From: Anaeramoeba flamelloides
Lineage: Eukaryota > Metamonada > Anaeramoebidae
Direction of reading: 5' to 3'
Length of the DNA: 64,000 nt
NCBI GenBank assembly: GCA_027625915.1
Contig: JANTQA010000023.1
Span: forward strand, 21,700,001-21,764,000
Shown here: positions 35,108 through 46,859 of the stretch, piece after piece
How positions within the stretch are numbered: position 1 is the stretch's first letter
Layout of the letters: each line of letters begins with the position of its first letter
Translations under genes and position numbers: made by a program
Notes under the pieces: model-generated
Seen by the model: the letters and a program-made list of their open reading frames with translations, nothing else
What the model was told of the DNA's origin: nothing
The model's database searches: none

Positions 35108-36869
35108 GCTTGACACATTTTTTTAATGAACAATAAAATTAATTTTTTGAGATTTTCAATTCTCAGATAAGATTTTGGTATTGTTTTTTTTCAGAAAAAT
35201 ACATTTCTTCAGAGATGTCTCATTTTTGTTTGGTGTTTAAATATAAAAATTGTTGAGGGTTTGAGATTGTAAAGCATTTTCAAATTCGAATGTATATTTT
35301 GTTAAAATACCATAATTCTATAGATATGTATCCTTGTTAAAGGTTTAGATTAAGCATAGATTGGACAATAATCAAAGTATGGTGTAATTGGGGATAAATA
35401 ATATTAGTTATAAATGGCTCAAATGACTTCCGTGACTCTAAAAAATCTATTATAATAATTTTTGAATTATAAATTATTTGATTTTTTGCTGAAAATCACA
35501 ATTAAAAATTGTAAGTTTTTGAGAAAAAAATATTTGTTATTTGCTTTGTACATATTGAAAAATTGAAACCCCGAAATAAAAATATTTCAGTTTTAATAAT
35601 TTACAATTTAAAAACCCTCAAAGTAATTATATTTTCATTATTTAATTTCTTGGTTTACTCAAAAATTATTAACTAAAAAAAAAAAAAAAAAAACATAAAA
35701 GTTATTAATTGTTGTTTGCTTTTAATTAAACTAAACACCCATTCCCAAAATTTGTAGATACTTTAAATCGAAAATAAGTCAAAAATTACAATTTTTTATA
35801 TTTTTCATTTCGTAATATTAAACCACATTTAATTTGTTCATTATTTAAATTTTTCTTTACAACAAATGGATTGACCACGATTTTTTTTTTGGCAATTCTT
35901 TAATATAGAACCAATTTTGATAAAATTTTATAATTGATTTTATTATCCCAAATACTACTAGAATTATAAGAATAAAAATTCCAGAAATATCATTTCTTCA
36001 AATTATTCATTAAAGGGGTTTTATTGTAAAAATAATCCAAGTTGCCAATCTCAAAAAACATAGAATAATTTTTTTTCTTAGATATCTCAAATAATTCGTT
36101 TTTATATACATAAACCAATTTCTTCAAGGTAGAAATTATTTTTGAGGATTATATTTAACTTAAATTCAATTTTTAAATTTATTTATCAAATTAAAAATTT
36201 TTTTAATAATCACCAGTAATTTTTGACCAATAAAAAAGTCCAAAAGAAACGAAAGTTTCAAAGAGAGACAATAAAAATAATCTCTAAAACTCATAACCCA
36301 ACAACAACTATAACAAAACACCACTTGAAATATTGCTTTAGTTTTGAAATATTTCCAAGATAAGAGGAATTATTACCTAATGAAGAAACACTCAAAATTG
36401 AAATTTGCAGAACAACATTTTGACGTTAAAAAAAACTTTCCATACTTTAGTGATCAGAACTTTAAAATAAAGAAACTCACACAAACATTCTTCTCTTTAT
36501 AAAAATAACAAATTAATTCCAAATAGTCGAAAAATAAGCCACAAATTTTTAATTGAGGTCGTTTCAATTGATTCAGATAATTAAAAAAAAATATAATATA
36601 AAAAATAAAAAATTAAAGTATACAAAATAATGAAATGAGTAGAATAATAAAAAGTTGTATTGCTAAATGTGTTGAAGTAACAAGAAAAATAATATTAATC
36701 AATCAAAAGTTTAGATTCTATAAAGTAATTTTATATAATTTTTCTGGTTAACTAAACTCTACTTTGACCTAATATCTATTATTTGTAAAAACTTATACTA
36801 TCTAATCTACCAGATTACTTAATGTGAGGAAAAAACAATGTACAGTAATCAAAATAATTCTTACATAAA
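35108..36869. other. gene-free stretch with partial repeat
   Basis: At about 35350-35620 is a partial copy of the ATCAAAGTATG repeat (see 22204). The remainder is AT-rich without recognisable genes. Confidence 0.4.
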
Positions 36870-37310
36870 GGCAATAATCCATGTTTCAAAATATTATCTG
36901 TGCTTTTTTTTCTTCTTGTTCCAGGACAACATCCAATCTACTACCAAATAGTATACCTCAGTTCAAATCAATTATGAAAGTAAAGATCTGGTTATTTTCA
37001 GTAATATTTAAATTATTCATGCATCTAGTTGAAAATTGTCAATAATATTCTTAATTTTTTTGAATTTTTTTTTTTTTTATGATAAAATTTAATAATTTAC
37101 TCTATTTTTTGAGATAAATTTTCCAATTTGATCCTTAATTTTTTGAATTTCTTTTCAAATAATAGAACTTTTAGAAATCGAAACCATATTTAATTAGGGT
37201 TTATTGTAAGTTCCTGGGCCAGTTAATGTGTAGGTCTTCTTTAAAGAAAACACAAGCTTTTTATTTTGAAAAACAGATTAAACTAATCAGCATGTTTGTT
37301 TTGACAATAG
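36870..37310. repeat. dispersed repeat, inverted partner of 32.5-33.9 kb
   Basis: Reads as the reverse complement of blocks in 32490-33860, including ACTACCAAATAGTATACCT and GAACAAGAAGAA-type text. Together with that copy it forms a widely spaced inverted pair around the RING gene. Confidence 0.55.
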
Positions 37311-37319
37311 TATTATAAA

Positions 37320-37600
37320 TAATAACTTGTGATTTGTTATTTAAGTTCCTTTTTTTGGTCCTTTTTGATTTGATATATCTGGTCAAACCTTAAAATACTT
37401 GATGAAAGTTATTTTGAAGAATTGATTCCAAATATTATTAGTTACAATATTATCCTCATTGAATTTCAAATACTAGTAAAATCAAAAAAATAAATTCCTC
37501 ACCTTTTTAAAACTGTTTTCTCAAAAATAAATAGAATGTACCAATTTCGATTCCACACATTTGAAATTTACGAAATAAACCCAAAAAAAAAAAAAAAAAT
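37320..37600. repeat. repeat found at both duplicated surface-protein loci
   Basis: The sequence AAATAAATTCCTCACCTTTTTAAAACTG and neighbours recur inverted at about 43535-43790 and directly at about 44140-44260. All three copies lie just downstream of, or between, the duplicated genes. Confidence 0.6.
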
Positions 37601-37625
37601 CAGAAAATTTTTTCGGATTTGTGAA

Positions 37626-39236
37626 ACAAAGAAATAAGAAATTTTTCAACAAAATATGTTATTTTTTTATTTGCTTATTGAATTGTTGTTTTATTCTTAA
37701 TATACCCAGACTGTTCCAAGAAAAAGAGAGAGATTGGATGAAAACAAAAAAAAAATTAAAAAATTGAAAAAAAGAAAATTTTGAGATTTAAAAACGCAAC
37801 AAAAAAAGGATCAAAACCAATAACAAGGGAATTTGGAAGAGCTGTCTTGAAGAATTTTGAGGGTCTGGGTGTTCAAATAGCATAGTGTACATCGAGGAAC
37901 CATTATCTTCATCAGAATATTCTCCATCATCTTCGTGACATTTTCCAAGAGTAAAATAATCTATTTCCTGTGGGCCATCGAATTCTATAAGGCAATCTTC
38001 ATTTCGGGTGAATTCAACATAAAATTCTGTAATTGAGCTGTCATTGTGGAATTTAAAAGAGATGTCATTGTCGTATAAATAATCCGGCTGACTGTGGTAA
38101 CATTTAGAAACCAAATAAACATAATCCTTTTTCATTGTTTGGTTACATTTTATATCGGTAGAATATTTGCTTCGAAGAAGTAAATGATTAAAGACATCAT
38201 GTATTTCAATCCGTAAATAAGTTTCGTTCTGTGAATGGCGATCTAAACAGACGTTCAGTTCGGAATCATATTCGAGATTGCAGTCCTCACATTGGCTATC
38301 TGAGCATACATATTTTTCCACATTGAGTGAATCTTTTTGTTTAAAATAGAAATAATCCTCACCATCACAAAAGCAAGTTTCTGTTGTATAAGTCCACTCA
38401 CGGACGTAGTCTCCATTGTTTATTGCACACGAAGTGCCATTTGTGTATTTTTTAAATCTTAAGAGTGTTGGGAAATCATCTTCACTTCCACTACTTGATA
38501 GTTTCTTTGTTGTTAATGTGTTTGCATTGAGTTTTCCTGTTTGGAGAAAGTGTTTTTGTTCTTGCTTTCCAAAACACAGAACATAATTGGTCAAAAAAAG
38601 AAAAAAGAATAAGTAAAAAGTAAAGCGATTTATTTGATTGGACATTTTAAAAAAAAATAAATTATTTTCTTTTTCACTTTTATTTTTTTGTAAAGGCAAT
38701 TTTTCCTTTTTTCAAATGGCCTATTTCATAATTTTTTTGAAAAATCGGAATTGGGTAAATGAGAGGGAAAATAAACCAAAATAATTTTTCTCATTTTTTT
38801 TAAAATTAAAAACTTGAAGCATCAATTTTAAGATTTTCCCTTTTCTGGACTTTGGTTGTTTTCGTTTGTTGACCAATAATGAAAATTGAAAAAAATATTG
38901 TTCATTTTTGGCTCTATCCATTAAAATTCGTTTTGAAGAAATCAAAATTTTAACTCAAAAAAATTACCAAAGCATAATAAAATCCCTCAAAAGAACATTT
39001 CTTGCTGGGTTTGTAAAGACGTTTGGGTTTTTAAATCACATAATTCGAAAAAATATTTAAAAAAACTCTAAATAAACATTTACATTTAATGATTGTAAAA
39101 ATTGTAATTTTAATTCTTTTCCCAAATTTTCAAAAGAAAAGTCAATGTAGATTTGCTCCAAATTTGATTTAACCCAAAATTAACTTTTTAATCTCTAAAA
39201 ACAGTCTCTTGGTATTTGTTTGGTTCTTTGTTTAAC
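37626..39236. repeat. segmental duplication, copy A (partner 44820-46433)
   Basis: About 1.6 kb is nearly identical to 44820-46433 in the same orientation. It covers the whole coding region of the surface-protein gene plus about 150 bp downstream and 590 bp upstream. Beyond 39236 similarity is patchy and returns at 39920-40255 (partner about 47543-47875), so the ancestral duplicated block was larger and has since been altered by insertions and deletions. Confidence 0.85.
37788..38645 (-). CDS. secreted, probably GPI-anchored surface protein, paralogue A
   Basis: Translation from ATG 38645 gives 285 residues; an upstream in-frame TTG (38699) adds 18 charged residues and is not needed. MSNQINRFTFYLFFFLFLTNYVLC is a signal peptide. 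The mature part has about a dozen Cys, including ETCFCDGEDY and CSDSQCEDC, and several N-glycosylation sites (NGT, NET, NQT, NDS, NSS). The C-terminus is a hydrophobic tail (LFQIPLLLVLILFLLRF) with no cytosolic extension, preceded by small polar residues (QNSSRQ), as in GPI signals. No family is recognised. The near-identical paralogue at 44985-45842 differs at 23 residues, grouped in four patches. This suggests a rapidly changing exposed surface protein. Confidence 0.8.
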   Translation of the reverse strand: MSNQINRFTFYLFFFLFLTNYVLCFGKQEQKHFLQTGKLNANTLTTKKLSSSGSEDDFPTLLRFKKYTNGTSCAINNGDYVREWTYTTETCFCDGEDYFYFKQKDSLNVEKYVCSDSQCEDCNLEYDSELNVCLDRHSQNETYLRIEIHDVFNHLLLRSKYSTDIKCNQTMKKDYVYLVSKCYHSQPDYLYDNDISFKFHNDSSITEFYVEFTRNEDCLIEFDGPQEIDYFTLGKCHEDDGEYSDEDNGSSMYTMLFEHPDPQNSSRQLFQIPLLLVLILFLLRF

Positions 39237-40897
39237 TTTTTATTTGCTGGTATTTGAATTATAAATGTGGAATAAATTTTTACTTCCTTTTCTATTTTTT
39301 TCCTAAACAAATAGAGTTTTCGACAAAAAAGTAGGTTGTAATTTGTCGCTCTATTTGAAAAAGGAAATGAAAATGAAGTGAAAAGTTTTCCCATTTAAAA
39401 TTCAAATACCCGTATTTTTTTTCATACCATTTTCGATATAAAATTATATTTTTTAACAAACAAACCCCATATTATTTCAAAATAATTTGTGTTATCAGTC
39501 AAAAATTGGTTCTTGAAATATTTCTTGAAAAAAGTAAATTTGAATTCCAATTTTTGTAAGCAAAATCTTATTAAAATGGGATAAATTTTCTGAGAAAATC
39601 TAGGAAATTTGTTTGAGATCTTAACTTTTTAACCAATAAACAATAATAAACAAACAAACAAACACAATCGAAAAAATAAAAACCTCATACTGAACTTTAC
39701 TATAATACTAGAGAAGATTTGTATTCTTATTTTTTGTTTGGGTTAGGAATGTACGAGAATACATAAGTATAAAAAATATCTACACTTAAAAATAAAGAAT
39801 ACAAATGAAAATTTGATCTCAAAGAAAAATGAGCAAATTTTAAATTACAATCAAGAAAAAATGCATTTCTAATTGATTTTGAGAAAACACTTGTGTTTTT
39901 CCAATCAATAACTCGTTAAAAAATGGAATTCCAAATTTACTTTTCCAATAAAGTCTGGAAAATTTTTCAATGAAATTTTTATGTAAAATAAAAGTTTTTT
40001 GAGGATCTTGATTAAGGTCTTTCAAGATATAAATGTGAAAAATGATTGTTTTGATTATTTCTTTGGTTTTTATTCTTTGGTTTATCCTTTATTTTTTCAT
40101 ACCTTACTTTGTCTTTTGTGAATGTTTGAGTAAAAATTTTAACAAAATTTAATATTTCAAAATCTGTGCTTGAAAAGTAAAATGATCTGAGAGAATTTTT
40201 AATCAAAAACACTTATTTCATTTTTTTACCTCATGGTTTTTGTTTACGTTTGATTTTACATTTTGTTCGAATACCTGTGTTGACTTAAATAGTTTTTTTC
40301 AAACTTTTGTTGTGGTTTTTAAAAACAAGTGTTGTGAAGGTTGTTTTTTCCAACTTTTTTCGATACAGCTTTCTTTTTGTATATGTTGTTGAAATGAAAG
40401 GTTTTCAAGATTATGTTTAATTTAAAAAAGGATGTATATCTTGTAGATAATACTGTCATTCTCATATGTCATAATCGAAATTTTTTTTCAAAGTTTTCCA
40501 GTAATATTTTTTCTTCTAATTTGAAAGAAAAATAGAAAGATCTTGAAAGGTTCAATGAAAATTGATCTTTTTAGAGATTTAATTTGCTCTCATTATGAAA
40601 ATTGTTGAAAAAGAATTGACTTCTAAATAATTTGAGCATAGAGATTGTTCTTGTATTTTTTTAATCAGAAAAAATAATTTAGAAACTTTGGATTCGATAT
40701 GAAATATTGCTTCACTAAGGATTCTTATCTCATCCAATAAATCCAAAAAAAAGAACAAAATAAATAAATTCAGACAATTACAAGATATGATTTGAAGAGG
40801 ATTGACTTCAAGAAAAAAGGAAATTGAAATGAAATTTTTTTTCTCATTTAATTTCTAAAAAAACTTTGAAGAAATTAATATTTCATTTTGTTATACT
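39237..40897. other. gene-free spacer with a second duplicated block
   Basis: The segment 39920-40255 is about 90 percent similar by eye to 47543-47875 (for example GAGGATCTTGATTAAGGTCT). It has no open frame supported in both copies, so it is more likely a repeat or an old part of the segmental duplication. Confidence 0.5.
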
Positions 40898-40930
40898 ATA
40901 CAGCTGTTCCAAGGCTACCGTGGATTTTTA
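40898..40930. repeat. solo end of the CAGCTGTTCCAAGG element
   Basis: TATACAGCTGTTCCAAGGCTACCGT matches the left terminus of the element at 63353-63742, including the TA. No matching right end was found nearby, so this is a truncated copy. Confidence 0.55.
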
Positions 40931-42140
40931 TATGAATCAAAAGATTATACTTTCTGGAGAGAAATAGGGACTTTGAAAATTTTATATCTCATTTTGGACT
41001 ATGTGGAGATACCATGAAAAAAGTTTTTATAGAACTCTTTTGATCCTCTTTATTGTTTTTTTTTGTATTTATTCAAATTGTAGGATTTGTTTCTTGTGGA
41101 TTTTGGTGTTGGTTTGTTTAAGTGTGGTTGAATTAGATCTCTTTTATCAGGAGATTGGTCTTGAAGGTTATAGAAAAACACTTTGATAATATGATCTATT
41201 GTAAATATAGTTTGATTTGAAATTAGAGTCATACTGAACTGTACTTTTTTATTAAACACAAAATAAAAACCAAAAACCAACAACTATAGTATAAAAGAGA
41301 AAATGTTTAAAAAAAAAAAAAACATGTTTATTTAAAATAACAAAACAAATAATTTTTAAAAACACAAAAAAGTTGACACGGGTTATTGGGCAAATTATAA
41401 TGTTGTTAGAATAATCAATTTATTATTGTTAACTTGTGTTTCAAAGTAAAGTGCTTCTTTTTTCTAATTGGGGACTATTCCTGAAACTATCAAAGAAATA
41501 AGTAAATAAAGATTTTATACATTAATAATTGAGTTTTTTCAAACATAATCATTTTTTTTTGTGAAATTTTAACAAGTTATATATTGACAACTAAAGTGGT
41601 ACCAATAACTCATGTTTTTTTATCCATCCCATTATAAAAATTTAACTCATACAAAAAATATAAGATGACTGTAGAATTAAAAGAAACAAACCAAAATGTG
41701 AAAACAGCATATAAACAAGAAATAGTGTTATTTAAATACAATTTTTAAAAAGAATTATGAAGATATTGAAAAATTAAAATGAAATTTTTTTGGTAATTTT
41801 GTCAAAACACCTCTCTTCATTTTAAAATAATTAAAATGCCATTTTTTGACAAAAAAAAGAGAGAAAAAAAGATCTTTTTTTGAATTTATATAAAAAAAAT
41901 CATATAATCTTTGAAATTTTGTAAATATTACGAAAATTTTCAAACCAACGTATTTAATAATATTGAGATTTACATTAATTAAAGATCTAACCTCTAAAGT
42001 CAATTTAAATCTGAACCAAGAATATAAATGTAATCTTCTAATCTTCAAATACTCAAGTCTAAAAATGAAAACACCAGGTAAAATTTTATAATAGTTTAGA
42101 GGTTGTCAACAAAGGTTATTCACACCACTGTACTTTTTGA
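40931..42140. other. gene-free stretch with a dispersed repeat
   Basis: The part 41750-42060 is the partner of the repeat at 18890-19260. The small open frames here have no protein-like character. Confidence 0.4.
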
Positions 42141-42540
42141 GGTCGTTAATCAATTGGGAAAAAAAAAATTATTAATTCCCTTTATCATTGATCATATTCA
42201 AATAGAAATTTCAAGAAATAGACTGACTATTTTCACCTTAGGTACCCAATAACAAATTGATCATACTCTAACAATCAAATGGTAACCAACAACACACCCA
42301 ATAATCCAATTGTACTATATCTTATAAGAACAAAATTTTCTCTTTTGAAAAGCATTTCTCAAAAGTCTCGATTTTTTGTTGATTTAATTAAGTCAAAATC
42401 CCTAAAATTTAATAAAATATCCCAAGTTCCATTTTTTTGTTGTTTGAAATTTCAACCCAATGGTTTAAGAAATCAAACTAAAGAGGTCCATTTTCAATTT
42501 CCATGAAGACTTATCCAATTATAATTGTTGCAAATTAAAT
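42141..42540. repeat. dispersed repeat, copy 1 (partner 48560-48990)
   Basis: Same orientation and order as 48560-48990. Shared phrases are AAATAGAAATTTCAAGAAATAG, AATGGTAACCAACAACACACC, AGTCTCGATTTTTTGTTG and CAATGGTTTAAGAAATCAAAC. A scrap of it lies near 56460-56540. A frame in this copy (42279-42506) is not kept open in the partner, so it is unlikely to be a gene. Confidence 0.65.
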
Positions 42541-42629
42541 TAACTCCATTCGTCAAAGGAAAATATACAAATTAACGAATTTTTAGTTTTAATTTTAAAT
42601 GAGTGTGTATTATATATAAAAACTAGTGT

Positions 42630-42990
42630 AATTATGGAATCTTGTAAAAAATAGAGTTTTAACAATTTATGGGATCAATAAAGAGTTCCATGCATTTATT
42701 CAAATTTTTGCAAGAGGTAAATGAAAACCCGGTTTTGATTTTTGTCCTCAAAAGGGTTTTCGATGTAAAATGGTTTGGTAAATATCAATAAATTGTTCAA
42801 AAAATGATATTTTTAAAAAAATTAAAAGATTGGTATACAATAAATGATTTTTTTCATTAAAATTATTAATCATCTATTAAGGTAATCGGATATTTTATCT
42901 AATATTACCAAAATTTGGATAAATGCATTGTACTTTTTATTTATCTCGAAAATTGAAATAACTCTTTTTTTTTACAACATTCGATATCTA
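42630..42990. repeat. shortened copy of the long inverted-repeat element
   Basis: Matches both arms of 17471-18626 (TAAAGAGTTCCATGCATTTATTCAAAT; AAAGATTGGTATA; TTTGGATAAATGCA) but lacks most of the centre and the outermost ends. Confidence 0.55.
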
Positions 42991-43328
42991 TAATTGTTTG
43001 TTAAATGGGGACTAGTCTCTATTATTATTATTATTTTTTTTGCCAATAATCTAAATAAAAATTCCTTATCTCGAAATATGTTCAATACAAAAATAAAAAG
43101 GGGTTTTCAAATCTAAGTAATTGGCAAAAAATTTTCTCAATCTCTATTAAATTTAGTTTAAAAAAATTTAATAGAAACCGGTCACTTAAATAAAAAAAAA
43201 AGATCCAAGATTTTATTCTGGTAATCTATTTTAAAATTTTTAGATCTCAATCAAGAGGGATTAACTGGGATTGCATTTGCAAGAGAGAAAATTTTCATTT
43301 TACTTTTTGTATTCAATTTTTTTTTTTA

Positions 43329-43527
43329 CAGTCAGTTTCGCTTTTAAAGGTACAAACTTTCAACAAAATTTAAGGCATAAAAAAAAATCTCAAACCAAAA
43401 GTACAAAATTCAAATTCTAGATAAACAATTTGTATAAAAAAAAATTGCAAATTTTGTTCTTTAATTTGAGAATTTTTTGTACCTTAATATACATTGAAAG
43501 TTTGTGCCTTAAAAGTGAAACTGACTG
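43329..43527. mobile_element. CAGTCAGTT foldback MITE, copy 4
   Basis: Starts CAGTCAGTTTCGCTTTTAAA and ends GTGAAACTGACTG, flanked by TA on both sides. It lies in the spacer between the duplicated surface-protein genes. Confidence 0.85.
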
Positions 43528-43529
43528 TA

Positions 43530-44305
43530 ATATTTTGAAAATTTCAAATATATGAAATCGAAATTGGTACATTCTATTTATTTTTGAGAAAACAGTTTTA
43601 AAAAGGTGAGGAATTTATTTTTTGACTTTATTGGTATTTGAAATTCAAAGAGGATAAAATTGTAACTAATAATATTAGGAATCAATTCTTCAAAATAACT
43701 TTCATCAAGTATTTTAAAGTTTGACCAGATATATCATCTCAAAAAGTGCCAAAAAAAAAAAAAGGAACTTTAACCACAAACCACAATTTATTATTTCTTT
43801 ACAAAGTTTCTCGGTCAAAAAAAGAAAGGAAAATGAAAAATAATTGTAAAAAAAATATTATCAGTTAAGTCCATGTACCTCTATAAAAGCAAAAAAAATG
43901 AACTTTTTTTTTAATTTTTTTAAAATTATCTTTTTTCGAATATCTTTAAGTTGTAGTTTTGAACCAAGTATTTGGCTAGGTTTGAATAATAAACATTTTT
44001 ATTCCAGGAAACCTCTTGTTCATAGTATTTTTGAAAAAGGATAATAAAAAAGGATAATAATAAAAATAATAAAAAAAATGGAAATTTTTTGCTTTTATAT
44101 TTTTCTAGGGCTTTATAATTTCATCCATTTTGAATTTTAAATGCCAGTAAAATCAAAAAAATAAATTACTCGCCTTTTTAAGATAGTTTTTTCAAAAATA
44201 AATAGATCAAACCAATTTCGATTTCATACTTTTGAAATTTACAATAGACCTAAAAATAAAAAAAAAGAAAAAAGAAGAAAATCTGACAATTATTTCCAAT
44301 TTGCT
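43530..44305. other. gene-free spacer with inverted and direct copies of one repeat
   Basis: 43535-43790 is the reverse complement of 37320-37600, and 44140-44260 is a direct copy of its core, so the two face each other within this stretch. Confidence 0.55.
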
Positions 44306-44819
44306 AAGGACTATATTCCCGCCCTTGGCCGGGTTGACTAATTATGTTATTTCACATTCGCTTCTCACAAAAATTTTTCACATATAAGAAATTTGACAAA
44401 AAAAAAAAATATTTTTTGTAATTTTTTCCTTTTCACGTAGGCTGTTTTTCTTCGTTTTTCTATGAAAAAGAAAATTGAAAATAACAAAAAAAATAATTGC
44501 TAAAAAATGTCTTTTGGGGATTTTCAAGTGCATTTCAAATTTGAGAACATTTCAGAGGTAAAAAAAATGTAAAAAATATGCAGAACAACCCAAGAAAATA
44601 GTGTGAGATCTGAAAGTTGAAATGGAAATTCTAAAATATTAAAATCAAAATTTAGCATGATCTAACAAAGTTACTAATTATGAAAATTGTGGAAATTGAG
44701 AAAATTTGAAATTTTTTCGAAAAGAAATTCTTCTTGGACAAATATTACTTGGATTACATAACCCTTTCAATATTTTTTTATACATTATTTCTCTGTTTTC
44801 ACCGAAAAACGTAGTCCTT
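44306..44819. mobile_element. MITE with AAGGACTA inverted ends, copy 2
   Basis: Reverse-complement copy of 11297-11819, ending GTAGTCCTT. It abuts the left border of segmental duplication copy B almost exactly (44820), so it may mark the breakpoint. Confidence 0.75.
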
Positions 44820-46433
44820 CAACAAAGAAATGTGAAATTTTTCAACAAAACATGTTATTTTTTTATTTGCTTATTGAATTGTTGTTTTATTCTTAATATA
44901 CCCAGACTGTTCCAAGAAAAAGAGAGAGATTGGATGAAAACAAAAAAAAAAATTAAAAAATTGAAAAAAAGAAAATTTTGAGATTTAAAAACGCAACAAA
45001 AAAAGGATCAAAACCAATAACAAGGGAATTTGGAAGAGCTGTCTTGAAGAATTTTGAGGGTCTGGGTGTTCAAATAGCATAGTGTACATCGAGGAACCAT
45101 TATCTTCATCAGAATATTCTCCATCATCTTCGTGACATTCTCCAAGAGTAAAATGATCTATGTCCTGTGGGTCGTCGTGTCCTATAAGGCAATCTTCATT
45201 TCGGCTGAATTCAACATGAAATTCTGTAATTGAGCTGTCATTGTCGAATTTAAAAGAGACGTCGTCCATGTATTCATAATCCGGTTTACTGTGGTAACAT
45301 TTAGAAACCAAATAAACATAATCCTTTTTCATTGTTTGGTTACATTTTATATCGGTAGAATATTTGCTTCGAAGAAGTAAATGATTAAAGACATCATGTA
45401 TTTCAATCCGTAAATAAGTTTCGTTCTGTGAGGGGTGATCAAAACAGACGTTCAGTTCGGAATCATATTCGAGATTGCAGTCCTCACATTGGCTATCTGA
45501 GCATACATATTTTTCCACATTGAGTGAATCTTTTTGTTTAAAATAGAAATAATCCTCACCATCACAAAAGCAAGTTTCTGTTGTATAAGTCCACTCACGG
45601 ATGTAGTCTTCAATGTTTGCTGCACACGAAGTGTCATTTGTGTATTCTTTAAATCTTAAGAGTGTTGGGAAATCATCTTCACTTCCACTACTTGATAGTT
45701 TCTTTGTTGTTAATGTGTTTGCATTGAGTTTTCCTGTTTGGAGAAAGTGTTTTTGTTCTTGCTTTCCAAAACACAGAACATAATTGGTCAAAAAAAGAAA
45801 AAAGAATAAGTAAAAAGTAAAGCGATTTATTTGATTGGACATTTTCAAAGAAAATAATTTATTTTCTTTTTCACTTTTATTTTTTTGTAAAGGCAATTTT
45901 TCCTTTTTTCAAATGGCCTATTTCATAATTTTTTTGAAAAATCGGAATTGGGTAAATGAGAGGGAAAATAAACCAAAATAATTTTTCTCATTTTTTTTTA
46001 AAATTAAAAACTTGAAGCATCAATTTTAAGATTTTCCCTTTTCTGGACTTTGGTTGTTTTCGTTTGTTGACCAATAATGAAAATTGAAAAAAATATTGTT
46101 CATTTTTGGCCCAATCCATTAAAATTCAATTGAAATAAATCAAAATTTTAACTCAAAAAACATGACCAAAGCATAATAAAATCCCTCAAAAGAACGTTTC
46201 TTGCTGGGTTTGTAAAGACGTTTGGGTTTTTAAATCACATAATTCGAAAAAATATTTAAAAAAACTCTAAATAAACATTTACATTTAATGATTGTAACAA
46301 TTGTAATTTTAATTCTTTTCCCAAATTTTCAAAAGAAAAGTCATTGTTGATTTTCTCCAAATTTGATTTAACCCAAAATTAACTTTTTAATCTCTGAAAA
46401 CAGTCTCTTGGTATTTGTTTGGTTCTTTGCAAT
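44820..46433. repeat. segmental duplication, copy B (partner 37626-39236)
   Basis: Nearly identical to 37626-39236 in the same orientation. The non-coding flank 45897-46430 differs from its partner at only a few positions. After 46433 similarity is lost apart from short islands, such as CTATTTGAAAAAGGAAA near 46571. Confidence 0.85.
44985..45842 (-). CDS. secreted, probably GPI-anchored surface protein, paralogue B
   Basis: 285 residues from ATG 45842, with the same signal peptide, Cys framework and hydrophobic C-terminal tail as paralogue A at 37788. The signal peptide, the long central stretch and the last 30 residues are identical. The 23 replacements fall in four groups: around residues 60-75 (KEYTNDTSCAANIEDYI), at CFDHP, at SKPDYEYMDDVSFKFD, and from EFHVEFS to GECH. 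Only one silent difference was seen across the coding region, against about 31 replacement changes. The function is unknown. Likely roles are recognition, adhesion or evasion at the cell surface, by inference from the selection pattern. Confidence 0.8.
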   Translation of the reverse strand: MSNQINRFTFYLFFFLFLTNYVLCFGKQEQKHFLQTGKLNANTLTTKKLSSSGSEDDFPTLLRFKEYTNDTSCAANIEDYIREWTYTTETCFCDGEDYFYFKQKDSLNVEKYVCSDSQCEDCNLEYDSELNVCFDHPSQNETYLRIEIHDVFNHLLLRSKYSTDIKCNQTMKKDYVYLVSKCYHSKPDYEYMDDVSFKFDNDSSITEFHVEFSRNEDCLIGHDDPQDIDHFTLGECHEDDGEYSDEDNGSSMYTMLFEHPDPQNSSRQLFQIPLLLVLILFLLRF

Positions 46434-46859
46434 ATTTTTTTAGGTTTGGATAAAACTATTTTCGATGTATCTTGTGATGAATAATGAGAAAAATTTTTCC
46501 TTTCCTTTTTCTTTTCCATATTTTTCTTTTATAAATCAAGTCCTCAAAGAATTGTTTTGGAAGTTTGTGGATCTATTTGAAAAAGGAAAATCTTGATAAT
46601 GAAGTGAAAATGTTTCCCATTTATAATTCTTATTGTTGTTAAAAGAAAGTGTGTCAAAAGTTTAATCTTTTTTTCAAAATAAATTCCCTATTTTTTTTCT
46701 TCTTGTCCCAATGAAACATCCAATTTTAATTCCCAAAAGGATAGCAACGTTTCACATCAATTTTGCAAGTAAAGATCTGGATATTTACAGTTAAATTTAA
46801 ATTCGGAATGCAATTTGATGAAAACTTTTTGATTTTTTGATGATTAATCAATGTCGTTC

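Noticed and set aside
40255-40285. GTTCGAATACC resembling a tRNA T-loop
   Set aside because: No acceptor stem, D-arm or anticodon arm could be placed around it.
42279-42506. 75-codon frame in the 42.1-kb repeat
   Set aside because: The frame is not preserved in the second copy at 48.6-49.0 kb, so there is no sign of protein-level constraint.
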